The notes under the pieces: generated by a model
Databases searched by the model: none
The model's input: the letters and a program-made list of their open reading frames with translations, nothing else
Told to the model about the DNA's origin: nothing
Origin: Cinnamomum chago
Taxonomy: Eukaryota; Streptophyta; Magnoliopsida; Laurales; Lauraceae
NCBI GenBank assembly: GCA_038049695.1
Contig: CP142451.1
Location: forward strand, 43,845,001 to 43,909,000
DNA: 64,000 nucleotides
Direction: 5' to 3'
Program-made: the position numbers and the translations under genes
Part shown: piece by piece, positions 1 to 11,748 of the stretch
Layout: each line of letters starts with the position of its first letter
Numbering within the stretch: position 1 is the first letter of the stretch

Positions 1-3000
1 GGCATACCTTCATTTTGGAAAGGTTCAAGCGAAGAATTTGATGAAGAAACTCCCGATTTATGGAAGAAGATTGGCTTTTCTTCTGCTGATGTTGCTGGAA
101 CAACGAAGGAAGCAGATGCCGGATCTTCTATGTCAACGGTTGTCTCCATCGGAGTGAGAGCGGGCTGAACTTGTTGATCATCAGCTTGGCTTGACGATGT
201 ATCGTCTTCTGGCTCTGAGTCCGAATCCGTGTCTTGCAAGATAGACACGAAGGAGACAGCAAACTTGCCCCCAGCCCTCTGTTTTGTCTTCTTTGCTTTG
301 GTGGTGATCACCAGAGGCTTTGAAGACTTGAGGGAGACCATGAAGGGAGATTGATTATTCTCTTTGGTTTTGATAGAGGGTTTACTTTCTTTTGGTGATT
401 GCTGAGGAGCCTTGCCTTTGTCTTTCTGGAGATTTTCGGCAAAGGGTGCTGTTTCTTCCTCCCTTTCTTCTTTTTCATCTTTGTACATATGAGCATCTGC
501 GAAATAGACTTCTTTGCCTTTGAAGGGCTTTTTGTCTGCAAACACTCGATGTATCAAGCCGTCATTGCCAACGAACTTGATGCACTGATGTAAAGTCGAA
601 GGGACAACACCATTCTCGTGTATCCAGGGGCGTCCGAGAAGGATGTTGTAGCATGAATGGGTCTTTATTGCATAGACAGTGACCTCGGAGATAAGATCAC
701 CGATTTGCAACTTGAACCCGATTTTGCCGATCGGCCTTTGAGCGCTGCCATCATATCCAAAGATGGACACAGACGTGTGGCTCAGCTTGCTAGGCGGAAT
801 GCCCAGTTCTTCGAGTGCCGAAGTGGAGATGAGGTTGAGTGCAGAACCTGGATAGATCTGGATTCTGCGTAGTGGTACCTCTTTGATGTACCCGGTGAAG
901 TACAGGGGTCGGTTGTGCTTTGTCTCGCCTAGCAGGAGGTCTTCCTTGGTGAAGGCGATGGTCGCACTTGCTGCTTTTTGAACCGAGAGGCATTCGATGC
1001 AGGATCCTTCAGTTTTCTTCTTTTCTCCTTTTGAGGGAGTTTTTGATTTTTTGACCCTATGGTCCATTTCAATTTGTAGGACTTGTGGGGCATGTTTGTC
1101 GACATCCGCATCCAGCATTTGTAGTTCTGAAATGAGACTATCACGAGTCTGTGGTGACATTCGTAACAAGTCTAGGATGTGCAGACGTGCAGGTATGTGT
1201 TTGAAGTGCTGAATCAAGTCGTACTTGAAAGCCTCCTTGGGGCCTGCATTTTCATTATTCTTGCCACTAGGGGCGTTTACAGCTTGTTTTCCCAAAGGAT
1301 TTACATAAGAAGCAGAAGGTTGGTTGTAGTTTTTGTGGTAATCCCGGCCAGAACGGGTACCTCTACCAACTTCAAGAGCTTCTGGAGAAGGGTCTTTGTT
1401 TAGAAGATCACCCTCGAGATCGAGGGGTTGTTCCTTCTCATTTGCTGAAGATGTCTCTGTGTCAGCATTACCATCTTCAGTAATTGTGTTGCATGGAGCA
1501 TTTTCCGGGAGCAAGTCCTGAACAGTATCCAGCAACTTTCCTTCTTTATCGAATATTTTGTTGGTCCAGACATCACCGATGAGATCGGGCATTTGGGACC
1601 AATTGACCGGATTTTCTCCGTAGAAGATTTCACCGACTGGAATTTCTTCAAGGTGATCGGTCGGAAGAGGTTTGAGTTCCGATGTCACTGTTCCAGGAGA
1701 CGAAGCCTGAGAAGGTGTGGAATTATCATCCTGAGTTATTGCATTGCAAGTAACTTTGACGGAAGATGCCTCCAAGATGAACTGTTGGGAATCAGATTCG
1801 TCCTCAGATGTAAGAGGATCGTCGATCCAACAGCTTTCTTCGTTTTCCGGGGTTACCGGAGGAGATTCCTGTAGATTTTCAGGAACTTCCGGTGCTGGGT
1901 TGTGACGAAGCTGATTGATGCGACCTTGTTCTTGCTCTATAGCAAGGTGCTGCAAGATCCTTGCGTATTCATCGAGATCAGGCACGGGAGCCAAATCTTC
2001 TTCTTCGTCTGCTCCTTGTGGTTCAACATGGTTGGGTTCCACTGGAGTATTTTCTTGGACAGCCTCTTGGTCTTCTTCATCATCAGACCAGGATCCTTGC
2101 GGCTGTAATGGGTTATACCAGATTACTGGCATAAGATGAGATTCAGGGATCCATTCCTCGTCGGAGAGATATTCTCCTGTTTTGAGGGATTCTTCCCACT
2201 CATCGATGTCACTGGCGGTGTCACTGGACTCATATCCATCCATGGAGAATCCGACCACTGAGTTGCAAGAGTATGATGCCCCCTGCGTAGTTTCATCTTT
2301 GAGATGTGGTGGCATGAAATCACCGAGAGTGAATTTTCTTGCCGCCTTTGAAGCCTTAGGAGAGGACTCTTCTGTTGCCCCCAGTGAAGCGGTAGAGGAG
2401 GTTTCTGCCTTTTCAGCGACTTTTTTCTTTTTCGGAGCTTTCTCCTGCTGTTTGAGCTTGCGGAGTTGTCTCCTGGCTTGCCTTCGCTGTTGAGCGGTTG
2501 GCTTTGTTTTGACGACCTCCCAATTTTCATCTTCTAGGAGATCGGGGTGTACCCATATGGGTTGTCCGTCTGATGTTGGATATGGAACCAACTCTTGGGA
2601 CGTTTGGGTCATCTTTATCACCTTGAAGGAAGTAGTGATCTTCTCTTTTGGTGATTTTTGTTTTTGTCCACACGACACCATGTTGACGGAGGCAGACCCA
2701 TAGTTCTTGTCGAAGGTAATGACTCCGTTTTTCCACATCTCATTTATCTTCTCTCTCACAACAAAACATTGATTGAGAGGATGCGAGACCATCTGATGGT
2801 ATGGGCAGTACCGAGGATCGTTGGTTTTGCCAACATCTCCTGGTCTTTTGGGGTCAGGCAATGTAAGTTTGCCGTTTGCTAGGAGTGCCCCAAAGATTTC
2901 TTCAACATCTTCATCGAACGGGTATTTCTTCTCTACTCGTTCTTTGAATGCATCAGAGAGTTCAGGCTTTTTACCTGCAGCTTTGTTTTCAGCTTTCTTT

Positions 3001-4100
3001 GGCGGCTGAGGAGCTGACTTGGTTTGCACATTGAGAACCTCCTTTTTCTTTGGTTTTGAGGTTGCAATGGCAGTCGGCTCTTTCTTCAATGATTTCTGAC
3101 TGTTGAGATCTTTGATCACCGTTTCAGCTTCCATAGCTGCTTCCAGGAGTTCTCCCAGGTTCTTTGATTTGTTGCCGATGATCATGGAGCGGATTCTTGC
3201 TCTCATGTTGTTTCGGCAGATGTCGACCAGTGATGCTTGTGGCAGTACATCGGAGCATTTGTATGCCATTGCCTTCCACTTGTGAATAAAGTCATATGTT
3301 GACTCATTCTCTCCCTGTTTTATGCTACAGAGCTGAGCCATAGTAACAGGATGATCCTCACCTTTGAAGTGGGTTAGGAAGCGTGTCTCCAACATGGCCC
3401 AATTTTGAATGGAGTCCTCAGGCAGAGTGGAGTACCAATCAAAGGCCGTACCTTTTAGGGTACTTGCAAAGAGGCGGATTTTGAGGGCATCTTGATCCGC
3501 AATAGCTCCCGTCAGGATCTTGAAATGGATGACGTGTTGTCTGGCTGAACCTTTCCCCGTATATGTTTGGAGAGTAGGTTGCTTGAATTTTGTAGGGAAC
3601 GGGACCGAGTCCATCCACAAGGGATATGGTGGCTTGATCCCATGCTCCTTTAATGTATCCTCTTCTTTTGCTTTGGCGAGGATATCGTCAACGTCCTTTT
3701 TGGTAAGGGCGCGTGACTCACTGTTTTCCGCATTTTCCTCGTCGCCTTGATGGCTCGGAGGAGCTTCATTGTTTTGTGGACGCTGAAGACTGAGAATTAG
3801 GTTCTCTATTAGAGTCTCTATCCTCTGCTGCCCTTGCTCCAGCTGCTGGATGCGTGTGGTTACGTCATCATGCGGCGGAGTTTGCTCAGTATTTGTGACC
3901 AAGACGTTCATTCTTCGAGAGTCGAAAGAGGATATAGTCTTGGTGACTGAGCTGGAGCTCATTCTTTTAGATGAAGAGCTCGAAGAGTGGTCACTCCGAT
4001 GTCCTTGGCTTGAAGAAGCGGGAGAGTTTTCTTTATGTCTTCGTGTCCGGGAGACGCTGCGAGTCACCAGACGTCTGACATGGATTTTAGTTGCTGACTT
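1..4100 (-). CDS. Gag-protease polyprotein of element T, truncated by the window edge
   Basis: One minus-strand frame stays open from the amber codon at 4101-4103 to position 1, about 1,366 codons. The first Met codon is at 3962. The Ser-rich N-terminus is followed by a Retrotrans_gag-type capsid region (about 3600-3130) with the motif FDWYSTLPEDSIQNW. Next comes a Cys/His motif YCPYHQMVSHPLNQC (about 2815-2760) in place of a classical zinc knuckle, then a long acidic linker. A retropepsin-like domain (about 890-560) has the LLGRPWIHENG flap-side motif and a downstream PSTLHQCIKF motif typical of plant gypsy protease. The catalytic Asp of the D-T/S-G triad is replaced: the sequence reads IYPGSALN, with a TAT codon at 852-854. 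Gag forms the particle and protease matures it, so this copy should not self-process. Transcription would come from the LTR at 6972-9466. Confidence 0.85.
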
Positions 4101-5019
4101 CTAGCGTTTTCTGGTTTTGCCAACCATATGAACAGCAACAATTTGGTCGGGTCTTTCTTTTTTGACCCATTTTTTAGAGACCTGAAGTGCAGAATCCTGG
4201 GCTCTTTGCTTCTCTAGTCTCTTTTGTCGATATGCCGTTCGGCGACGCATACGACGAGTGATTTGAGCTTTGGTTAGCTCTGGCTGTGCCCTAGCAATGA
4301 AGGAAGTAGTCCCTGGTGCGCAGCAGCCAAGCTTGTCTTCTTTGAAGATGGGCAGGGACAGGATCTGGACGCGGTCCTTTGCCTGTCGCAGCGAAGCTTT
4401 GAATTTTGCGAGTTCGGCTCCCGTTGAGAGGAAGGGTCGACTCGCAGGTGTGAAGGCCTTGACAGGTTCTTGCGGAGGCCTTACGATGCACGATTTGATT
4501 TTGGGCTTGTATGAGCAAGCCGGCTCGTGCTGAGTTGGTTTTGTTTGGCGGAGGGTAGGCTTCTCCTCTTTCATGTAAGCAAGAGGGTAGAACCGGTTCT
4601 CCTTGAGAGGGGCCAGGTATGCTGGCTTTGCTGATGTTTTGTGACCTTCGCTGTTTGGGTGAAGGCCTTGGAGACCAAGTCTTTGAGCAGACCTGGTTTC
4701 TTGCTGGTTGAGGCTTTGCAGGAGCACTACGGGCCTCAGGTTTCTTGATGATCGCCCTTGGTATCACTGTAGTGATACGTTGAGGGGCGGTTCTCTGCTT
4801 CTTGGCAGGTGCGGTTTCTTCTGCGGGTAGTGGGAATGGTCCCAATGACCCGAAGACAATGGTCCGGGGAGTAGAGTTTGACCCGGTGTCTTCTGAGTTG
4901 CCGAGGGAAATGACGCTTCGGCAGCTGGCAGGGCGCTTGTAAGTGCGCTTGGTTTGTTTGTCTTGGAGCATGAGCTGGTACTTGTTCTCATCAAAGGTGA
5001 TGGTTAATGAAGCTGCCAT
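4101..5019 (-). pseudogene. Upstream ORF of element T, frameshifted and ending in an amber codon in frame with gag
   Basis: The likely start is the ATG at 5019 (N-terminus MAASLTITFDENKYQLMLQ). The first part (5019 to about 4730) is in one frame. The Lys/Arg/Pro-rich second part (about 4727-4101) is in the frame used by gag, so one frameshift lies near 4700-4730. The second part ends at TAG (4103-4101), and the same frame continues directly into gag-protease. No domain is recognised. The composition is basic and proline-rich. Ogre-type elements carry an additional ORF before gag, which is the closest known parallel. Whether the amber codon is the normal ORF1/gag boundary, a leaky stop or a mutation cannot be decided from one copy. 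Confidence 0.6.
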
Positions 5020-5435
5020 TGTTAGTTTTTGGAAAACTTCTGAAACAAGACCATATCCATTAGTAATCACAAGAATATGGTGATCATAAATGGAAAATAC
5101 TATGGTTTCGCCTTTTCAAGTCGCCCGAGGGGACATGGCCCAGCCCAAGCAATATGAGGAAGGCAGAAAAGCCATAGAGGGCACAATTGTTCTGAACGCA
5201 GGTAGGGTCAGCTCAGAATGAGCGTCCCAGTGACTGCTAGAAGCAATTGTGAACCTTGATTCAAATTACCGAGAAGCAAAGCTCACTCAAGGTAAAATGA
5301 TATAAGGTTGAGATACAAATGTGTCGGTTGCGAATACAGTAGACCCGAAAGGGCGTACTAGCACCGCTAGGCACAAATGTTGCAAATCGCATCCTTGGAA
5401 AGGACACGAGATGGGATTTTTGAAAGGTCAAGATT

Positions 5436-5735
5436 GGATTCATAGGAGAGAGCAAATGGTATTCCAATCCGAAAATGAGCTCAACATTTCTGCGAGCTCG
5501 AAAGTCCGAAAAGGAAGGAACCAGGATTTCTCAAATATGAATCCAAAAGTGACGGAAGTTTTTTTTTGAAAGTGTCAAGATTGGACTTTATAGAAGAGAG
5601 CAAATGGTATTCCAATCCGAAAATGAGTTCAACATTTCTGCGATCTCGAAGTCCGAAAAGGAAGGAACCAGGATTTCTCAAATATGAATCCAAAAATGAC
5701 AGAAGTTTTTTTTTTTTTTTTTTTTTTTTTTTTGA
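5436..5735. repeat. Two diverged units of a ~147-bp tandem repeat in the T leader
   Basis: Two units start at 5436 and 5583. They share GAGAGCAAATGGTATTCCAA and the following CTCAACATTTCTGCG-type core, and end in poly-T. They are related to the array at 5976-6795 but more diverged, and are separated from it by about 240 bp of unrelated sequence. Confidence 0.8.
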
Positions 5736-5975
5736 AGATTTTTTTTTTTAAGAGTTCACATAGATCTCCAATTCGATCTTATGAAACCTCAGTTGATAGA
5801 TCAGCCCCCAGGTAAGGGTAGGATTACTTAATGAACCCGTTTGGAGGACCCTTGCCTAGAACAGTCTAGCTGTCTCCACACTCTGGACAAGGCTTTTCTT
5901 AGATCCACTTTGGTCAAAGAACGCAATTGGTGCAACCTTAGTGGCTTTTTTTTTTTGAAAGATTTTTTTTTTATT

Positions 5976-6795
5976 ATGGATTCATAGAAGAGAGCGAATG
6001 GTGTTCCATTCCGAAAATGGGTTCAACATTTCTGCGATCCCGAAGTCCGAAAAGGAAGAAACCAAAGTTTCTCAACTTAAACCCAAAAGAGGAAAATCTG
6101 AAAATTTTTTGTAAATCAGATTTTTTTTATGGATTCATAGAAGAGAGCGAATGGTGTTCCATTCCGAAAATGGGTTCAACATTTCTGCGATCCCGAAGTC
6201 CGAAAAGGAAAAAACCAAAGTTTCTCAACTTAAACCCAAAAGAGAAAAATCTGAATTTTTTTTTTAAATCAGATTTTGTTTTTGATTTTTTTTTATGGAT
6301 TCATAGAAGAGAGCGAATGGTGTTCCATTCCGAAAATGGGTTCAACATTTCTGCGATCCCGAAGTCCGAAAAGGAAAAAACCAAAGTTTCTCAACTTAAA
6401 CCCAAAAGAGAAAAATCTGAAATTTTTTTTTTAAATCAGATTTTGTTTTTGATTTTTTTTTATGGATTCATAGAAGAGAGCGAATGGTGTTCCATTCCGA
6501 AAATGGGTTCAACATTTCTGCGATCCCGAAGTCCGAAAAGGAAAAAACCAAAGTTTCTCAATTTAAACCCAAAAGAGAAAAATCTGAATTTTTTTTTTAA
6601 ATCAGATTTTGTTTTTGATTTTTTTTTATGGATTCATAGAAGAGAGCGAATGGTGTTCCATTCCGAAAATGGGTTCAACATTTCTGCGATCCCGAAGTCC
6701 GAAAAGGAAAAAACCAAAGTTTCTCAACTTAAACCCAAAAGAGAAAAATCTGAAATTTTTTTTTTGTAAATCAGATTTTGTTTTTAATTTTTTTT
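5976..6795. repeat. Five-unit ~166-bp tandem repeat in the T leader
   Basis: Units begin with ATGGATTCATAGAAGAGAGC at 5976, 6129, 6295, 6462 and 6628, giving periods of 153, 166, 167 and 166. Units 2 to 5 are almost identical, so the array expanded recently. Each unit ends in a T-rich tract. Repeat arrays in untranslated regions are known from Tat/Ogre elements. Confidence 0.92.
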
Positions 6796-6950
6796 TTTTA
6801 GAAACAAGAAAGACTGGAAATAAACTCAAAAGAAGAAATTTCCAAGAATCCCATCTCATGTGTTTTTTTTTTTAGATGCAAGATCCAACATAGGCCACCA
6901 ACTAAAAAGGAGCCAAAAGGAATCTAAGCACATGTTCATCAAATGAACGG

Positions 6951-6968
6951 GTCCCACCGGGTGTGCCA
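6951..6968 (-). other. Primer-binding site of element T
   Basis: The minus strand reads TGGCACACCCGGTGGGAC, three bases after the putative LTR end ...ACCATCA. It starts with TGG, as needed to pair with a tRNA 3' CCA. A tRNA-Arg primer has been described for Ogre-type elements and may apply here; I have not verified the match to a tRNA. Confidence 0.65.
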
Positions 6969-7215
6969 GCTTGATGGTCCCGGCTTTTGTCTTTTTCCAA
7001 AGCTGCCTCCGCCCCGGGGCTGACGGGGTATGGTGGAGGGAAAAAGGAAAAGCGGGCATCAGTTTTTTTGTACGGGTATGCCAATTTCTCTTTAATACTT
7101 GGAATTTAGAAATAGTGATCCGGAGATCCACCTTCACAAGTAAAAAGGGAAATGAAACTTTTTTCTAGTTTTCCATTGCATACATATTTTAATAAAAGAG
7201 ACAGTTTTGTTTGAA

Positions 7216-7290
7216 TGCCGTGAAAGGCGTTTTTGTGCCGTAGAAGGCGGTTTGGTGCCGTTGGAGGCGATTTTGCCATGAAAGGCGATT
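7216..7290. repeat. Four ~20-bp repeats in the R/U5 part of the T LTR
   Basis: TGCCG...AAGGCG-type units start at 7216, 7236, 7256 and about 7275. Each pairs a GCC with a GGC a few bases away, so each could form a small hairpin in the transcript. Confidence 0.6.
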
Positions 7291-7793
7291 TACAAATCTT
7301 ATCAATAATGAAAGACAAGAGATGTGATTTTTTTGTCTCTTTAGAAAAAATACAATTTACAACAGAAAAGTAAGAAAAAGGAATCTAACTTCTCATGCGA
7401 TTGTGGGAGGGCTCGTTCAGATCGATGGTCGCGAGTCATGTATGGGCTCCGCCATCGTCCTTCAGATGAGAACATAGTGCTTGATTTCTTGGCTTGGCTC
7501 CAACCTCAGATTTTTAGAGGATAAGGACCAAGATAAGGTCCTATATCCGGTAAAAGGCTGAGTAGACGGGCTGAAAAGCCGCATCTAGCCATGTTGGATA
7601 GAAGGATAGGTGGTCTTTGAGGGGGGGTGGCCCCCCAAGGGGCTTCAATCACCTTGTTGAACTTGTTGCAGCAGAGTTTTCTTGAAGGAGCAGGGTTGTA
7701 GAGATTTCTCCAAGGATTTTTGAATGATTTTCTGGCTCTTTCTGTGTGTGTCCCCCTCTTTTTCTGATCCCCTGGAATGCTTGGAGAGGACTC

Positions 7794-7803
7794 CTATTTA
7801 TAG
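7794..7803 (-). promoter_or_regulatory. TATA box of the T LTR promoter
   Basis: The minus strand reads CTATAAATAG in a GC-richer context. It would place the transcript start near 7765, giving a U3 of about 1.7 kb and R/U5 of about 0.8 kb. Confidence 0.6.
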
Positions 7804-8457
7804 GCCTTTTGGTAGCCTTTAGGAGTGATTTATGAGCCTTTATGGTAATAAAGCTCATTAAGGGAGGAGTTACAAGTTTAATTGCTTTTTGTTTTGTAAC
7901 TCCTGACCCTTGGATTTCATTGGCCGGAGGAGAGTCATGGGCATTTAATCGCCTTTAATCTCCATTATGTTAGGAGTTTCATGGCTTGAATGCCATGATT
8001 GCTTGGACTTGTAACTCATGAACGGAGGCTTCTGATTGGGCCGTTCAAGATAATGGGTTAATGACCGCATTAACTTGCCATAAAAGGGCCAATTGATTGC
8101 ACTAAGTGGCCACCTTGGTAGCTGAAGAGTCGCGGGCCATGTTGCGTCTCTTGGAATTCCCTTTGCGATGATCATCGATGGATCCTTATGTAAATCAACA
8201 TCAGATGATCATGTAGTTTCAGACATTGGTTGATACCAGCGGGCCGGCAGCATCTGTCCAGTCGATTTCGCGATCGGGCGGGCAGAAAGTGCACTTTTTG
8301 GTTGTTCAGCTGGCGATCAACGAAGTTTTTGAAGTTCTTGGAAGGATTCCTGTGATCTTGGCGAATATCGGCGAATTTGGAGCCTCAAAAGTCTGAATCT
8401 GGAAAAATCACAGGGACAGAACAACTCGTCTCGCGAAAACGGACGAAACGGGGGGTC

Positions 8458-8600
8458 CCGGGGCGAAATCGGCGCCCCGGACCTCCCAGGGTCGCCGGCC
8501 CCATGGTCTCCGGCGACCATGGGCCATGGTCTCCGGCGACCATGGCCCAGGGTCGCAGGCCTGGCCCAGGGTCGCGGGGCTCTGCGACCCTGGGGGGAAA
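8458..8600. repeat. GC-rich palindromic cluster in U3 of the T LTR
   Basis: Two adjacent near-palindromes, CCATGGTCTCC...GACCATGG, at 8501-8522 and 8524-8545, are followed by CCCAGGGTCGC units and an inverted GCGACCCTGG. The local base composition contrasts sharply with the AT-rich flanks. Position and style match the clusters in the other LTR families of the window. Confidence 0.75.
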
Positions 8601-8810
8601 ATTGCTTCCCGGGGCCCGTTTCTGGCCGTTTTTCGTCGTTTTTCGCTTCCGTTTTTTTTGTTTGTTTTCTATGACATTTCTCCACATTTTTGGCTTGATT
8701 TCCCTCTGAAAAACATGATGAGAATCCTTGCAAATTGGTTTGCAAAGTTTCCGATTTTCCGGGAAAAGCCGAGCGCAGAACTGCTGATTTTCCGCCAGAA
8801 GCTGAAACAG

Positions 8811-9165
8811 GGTCAAACGATGTCGGAATGACCTGAAATTTGAGGTGAAGCTTCTTGAGCATTAAATAAGACCAACCATGGGCTTTCTTTTGAGTTTTGA
8901 AGCCGTTTGGGGTCATGCAAATGCTTGCCTTTGATTTCACTGCGAGGGAAATGCCGAACTTTGACTTTCGGTCAAACGATGTCCGATTGACCTGAAATTC
9001 TACGTGTGACTCCCTCATCAGTAGTTAAGACCAACCATAGGCTTTCGTTTGAGTTTTGAAGCCATTTGGAGTCATGCAAACGCTTGCCTTTGATTTCACC
9101 GCAAGGGAAATGCCGAGCTTTGACTTTCGGTCAAACGATGTCCGATTGACCTGAAATTCGACGAG
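8811..9165. repeat. 159-bp tandem repeat in U3 of the T LTR
   Basis: Units start with GGTCAAACGATGTC at 8811, 8970 and 9129 (third partial), period 159. A diverged trace recurs near 9270. Confidence 0.85.
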
Positions 9166-9466
9166 GAGCCTATTGGAGTCATTTTGAGATGATCCGCAAG
9201 CTCCGAATTAGGTGCCATGGTCCCGGGGTGGTCCGCCGCCGGGAGCTGCTGCTTAGCTGTTGGAGAAGTGAAGTTAGGCCAAATGATGTCGGAATGGCCC
9301 GAAACTTCATGTGTACCTCTCTTTTGGTTGTTTTGAATGACCTTGCAGTTTTTGTTTGATTCTGACAAGATCTGATGCTTGAAGTGGCGCCTGCCTATTT
9401 TTGGTAGGATGCGGCTCCATGTAGCTTTTGGTGTGAAGAGGCAAAGTGACATTTTTGGTGTCAACA

Positions 9467-10458
9467 TGGTTATGGTATTGATTCATGTAGATTCTCTTGG
9501 TGTCATCCTTATACATGTTTCAACTTCATAAGTAGTGATCTTAATCATATGAAACTCTTTGAAATCCATTCCTTGCATTTATGATGGTTGATGGATATCT
9601 TAGTAGTTGAATTCATATGATTTAGTCACTTTGGAAATTGCATGCATTTCAAAGTTATATAATTTTGCATTGCAATTTACCTTGTTCATCACTATGCTTA
9701 TTAGTTATATCTTTAAAAGTGATGAATATGCATTTATGATGCTTGTTGGAATTTTGTGTTTGTCACATCCTTGCTCTTTAACATGTTGTCAAATTCAATT
9801 GGTTTCATTTGGTATAATTTAAGATTGATTTGATTTCTTGTGTATGTGATAGACCTTGTGTGCATTGGATTGAGCTTGATAGTTATATATTTGTTCCATG
9901 TCACATTCCATTAGCATCATAATGTTCATGTTGCCACCTCTTTTGCTCAAATAGGTATATCTCATGACCACCATGTTTATGTGTTCATAATATGGGTTGG
10001 TTATTAGTTGAGGTTGGCTTCATGCTTGAATTTCATTTCACTCATCTTGCACATGATAAGTCATATTTATTGATTGAATGAAATGATTTTCAAAACCTTC
10101 ATAGCATATGCTTTCCATAGCTAGATTATTTGATGCTATGATTAATAAACCCCATTGCTTCATGGATAGCTCTAATTTGGATTTTTCCTTATAGTCATAC
10201 TTTTAAATCCATTTTAGAGTGATTGATTTAATAGTCTTATCCTTAAATCTCAATTGGTATTCTTTGTTTTTCCAATTGATATCCATGATTGCTTTTCCCA
10301 TTAGACCTTGCTTTCTTTTGGTAATTTGATCATATTGTGCTTTACAGTTAAATGACTCTAATCCTTTCCTTGAAGTTGACCCTCATTTGGTTAAACCATC
10401 TTCTTCTTGAACCAAATAGTTATACCTTGTCAAAAGTTTGACAAAAGAAGAGAATGGA
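9467..10458 (+). other. AT-rich non-coding interior of S1
   Basis: I see no ORF, repeat array or RNA gene here. By position it belongs to the region between pol and the 3' LTR, where Sireviruses may carry an env-like ORF; none is recognisable. Confidence 0.45.
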
Positions 10459-11059
10459 TTGAGGGGGAGTGTAAACCTTCATAGGAAGTATTAGTTTTGA
10501 TCAAATTGACCCTTGGATTGCCTTTGAGCCCTTAGAAATTACTTCCATACATGATAGCCTGTTATGTATTTCATTTTCGATTTCATTTGTTAACAGGTGC
10601 TACTAAAAGGTATTTTCCTTGTTTCATGTGTGTAGGTACCTTTGCAATTTAATGTCAAAGGGGGAGAGAGAGTTCAAGTACTCGAAGATCTCCTACACTT
10701 CAAAGGGGTAGAGAGCATTCAAGTTCTCAAGAAGGGTGAAGAGAATGTCCAAGCTTCCTAAGGGGAGAGTTGTGTATGATCTTGCCAAAGGGAGAGAAGG
10801 GCATGGTCAAAGGGGGAGAGCAAATAGAAGAAAGAAAGCTTGGAGCAAAAGAAGATGCTTGGTCATAGAAAGGAAAGAAGAAGAGAAAGCTTGAAGAATG
10901 ATCAAGCTCCAAGCATCAAGAAGAATGAAGAAAAGAGCCCAAGCTAAGAGCAGGAGCATCCAAGAAGATTTCAAGACTTGTCCAGCTTAGGGGGAGCTGA
11001 AGACTTGTTGTGTTAATTCAATGATAAGTAAGTTGCCATCAAATTGCAAAGGGGGAGAT
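10459..11059 (+). other. Multiple polypurine tracts of S1
   Basis: GGGGGAG-type tracts occur near 10463, 10657, 10704 (GGGGTAGAG), 10758, 10789, 10808 and 10987. The terminal tract AAAGGGGGAGATTG ends at the LTR. The terminal tract primes plus-strand DNA synthesis. Additional upstream tracts are a described Sirevirus trait. Confidence 0.75.
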
Positions 11060-11562
11060 TGTTAGGGATTTTGTATTTGCAATTTGATGGATGCATTAAC
11101 ATATTCACATCATTTGAATTTACACTCATGCATTGTTTTAGAAAACCTTGAAATCTGGTTTTATACATGCATTGCTTTTAAGATTTGTAAAAGTATTGTT
11201 TTATGCATGTTTTGTTTCTAAACTTGGATGCATTGTTTTTAGAATTCAAACTCTTTTGAAAACCTAATTCTTTGTGCATTACTTTTGTGAAATCATCTTG
11301 AGAATTTAGGTTTGAGCTTTGCATACATTCATCCTTTCAGAATCATTTTTGTATGCATTGTTTTTGAAAAGAGTTTTAGAAATCAAGCTAGCCTTTGGTT
11401 TAAAGTTTCGAATCATTTTAGGCTTTGTGTGTTTCATGTTTTTAAACATCTTAGAATGTCTTAAAACATGTTATTCAAGCTTGATTTAGTGGCCAAAAGG
11501 TCCCCCAAAGAAATACCTTCAAATAGGCAAAAGTTGGAATTTTTTGTAAAAAGGGGGGTGGC

Positions 11563-11725
11563 TCGGCAGTGTCGCCGGTCGACCGGGAAGCAGGTCTCGG
11601 TCGACCGGGAACACTGTCGGTCGAGTTGCAGTTTCTGGGCTGAAACCTGCCAACGGTCAGAAATATGACCATTGTGCCTTCCCGGTCGATCGAGACCTGT
11701 GTCTAGGTCGACCGAGGACTAGCCG
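11563..11725. repeat. GGTCGACC palindrome cluster in U3 of S1
   Basis: Motifs: CCGGTCGACCGG (11575-11586), CGGTCGACCG (11598-11607), CGGTCGAG (11618-11625), CCCGGTCGATCGAG (11681-11694) and GGTCGACCG (11706-11714). All lie within 150 bp upstream of the TATA box. The flanks lack CpG-dense sequence. Confidence 0.88.
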
Positions 11726-11740
11726 TTGGGCATTTTTGGC

Positions 11741-11748
11741 TATAAAAG
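11741..11748 (+). promoter_or_regulatory. TATA box of the S1 LTR
   Basis: GGCTATAAAAGTGAG lies 27 bp after the last palindrome, which makes the cluster a proximal U3 element. Confidence 0.65.

Larger units (their letters stand above)
5020..6950 (-). other. Long untranslated leader of element T
   Basis: No coding potential is supported between the primer site and the upstream ORF. The stretch holds two tandem arrays (listed separately), very long T runs on the plus strand (the longest at about 5706-5732) and AT-rich spacers. ORFs on either strand are by-products of the repeats. Confidence 0.6.
1..9466 (-). mobile_element. Ty3/gypsy element T (Tat-like), 5' half
   Basis: Read on the minus strand this is LTR (6972-9466), primer site (6951-6968), a long leader with tandem repeats, an upstream ORF (5019-4101) and gag-protease (4100-1). 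Reverse transcriptase, RNase H, integrase and the 3' LTR lie beyond the left edge. The gag and protease sequence type, the extra ORF before gag, the long LTR and the repeat-rich untranslated region are features reported for the Tat/Ogre group, so that assignment is inference from family knowledge. The right end falls inside non-coding S1 sequence, so T inserted into S1. The left flank is not visible, so the target-site duplication cannot be checked. Confidence 0.82.
6972..9466 (-). repeat. 5' LTR of element T
   Basis: Predicted from TGTTGACACC...GACCATCA on the minus strand, 2,495 bp. The 3' end abuts the primer site. The 5' end is placed where the sequence switches to the AT-rich S1 interior. 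It contains a TATA box, a 20-bp repeat, a GC-rich palindromic cluster and a 159-bp tandem repeat. The partner LTR is outside the window, so the right boundary is an inference. Confidence 0.62.

Noticed and set aside
6017-6769. 250-codon plus-strand ORF in the leader of T
   Set aside because: It is a by-product of the ~166-bp tandem repeat, antisense to the element, and peptide periodicity follows the DNA repeat.
8317-9018. 233-codon minus-strand ORF in U3 of the T LTR
   Set aside because: It covers the GC-rich palindromic cluster and the 159-bp repeat, lies upstream of the TATA box and has no domain.
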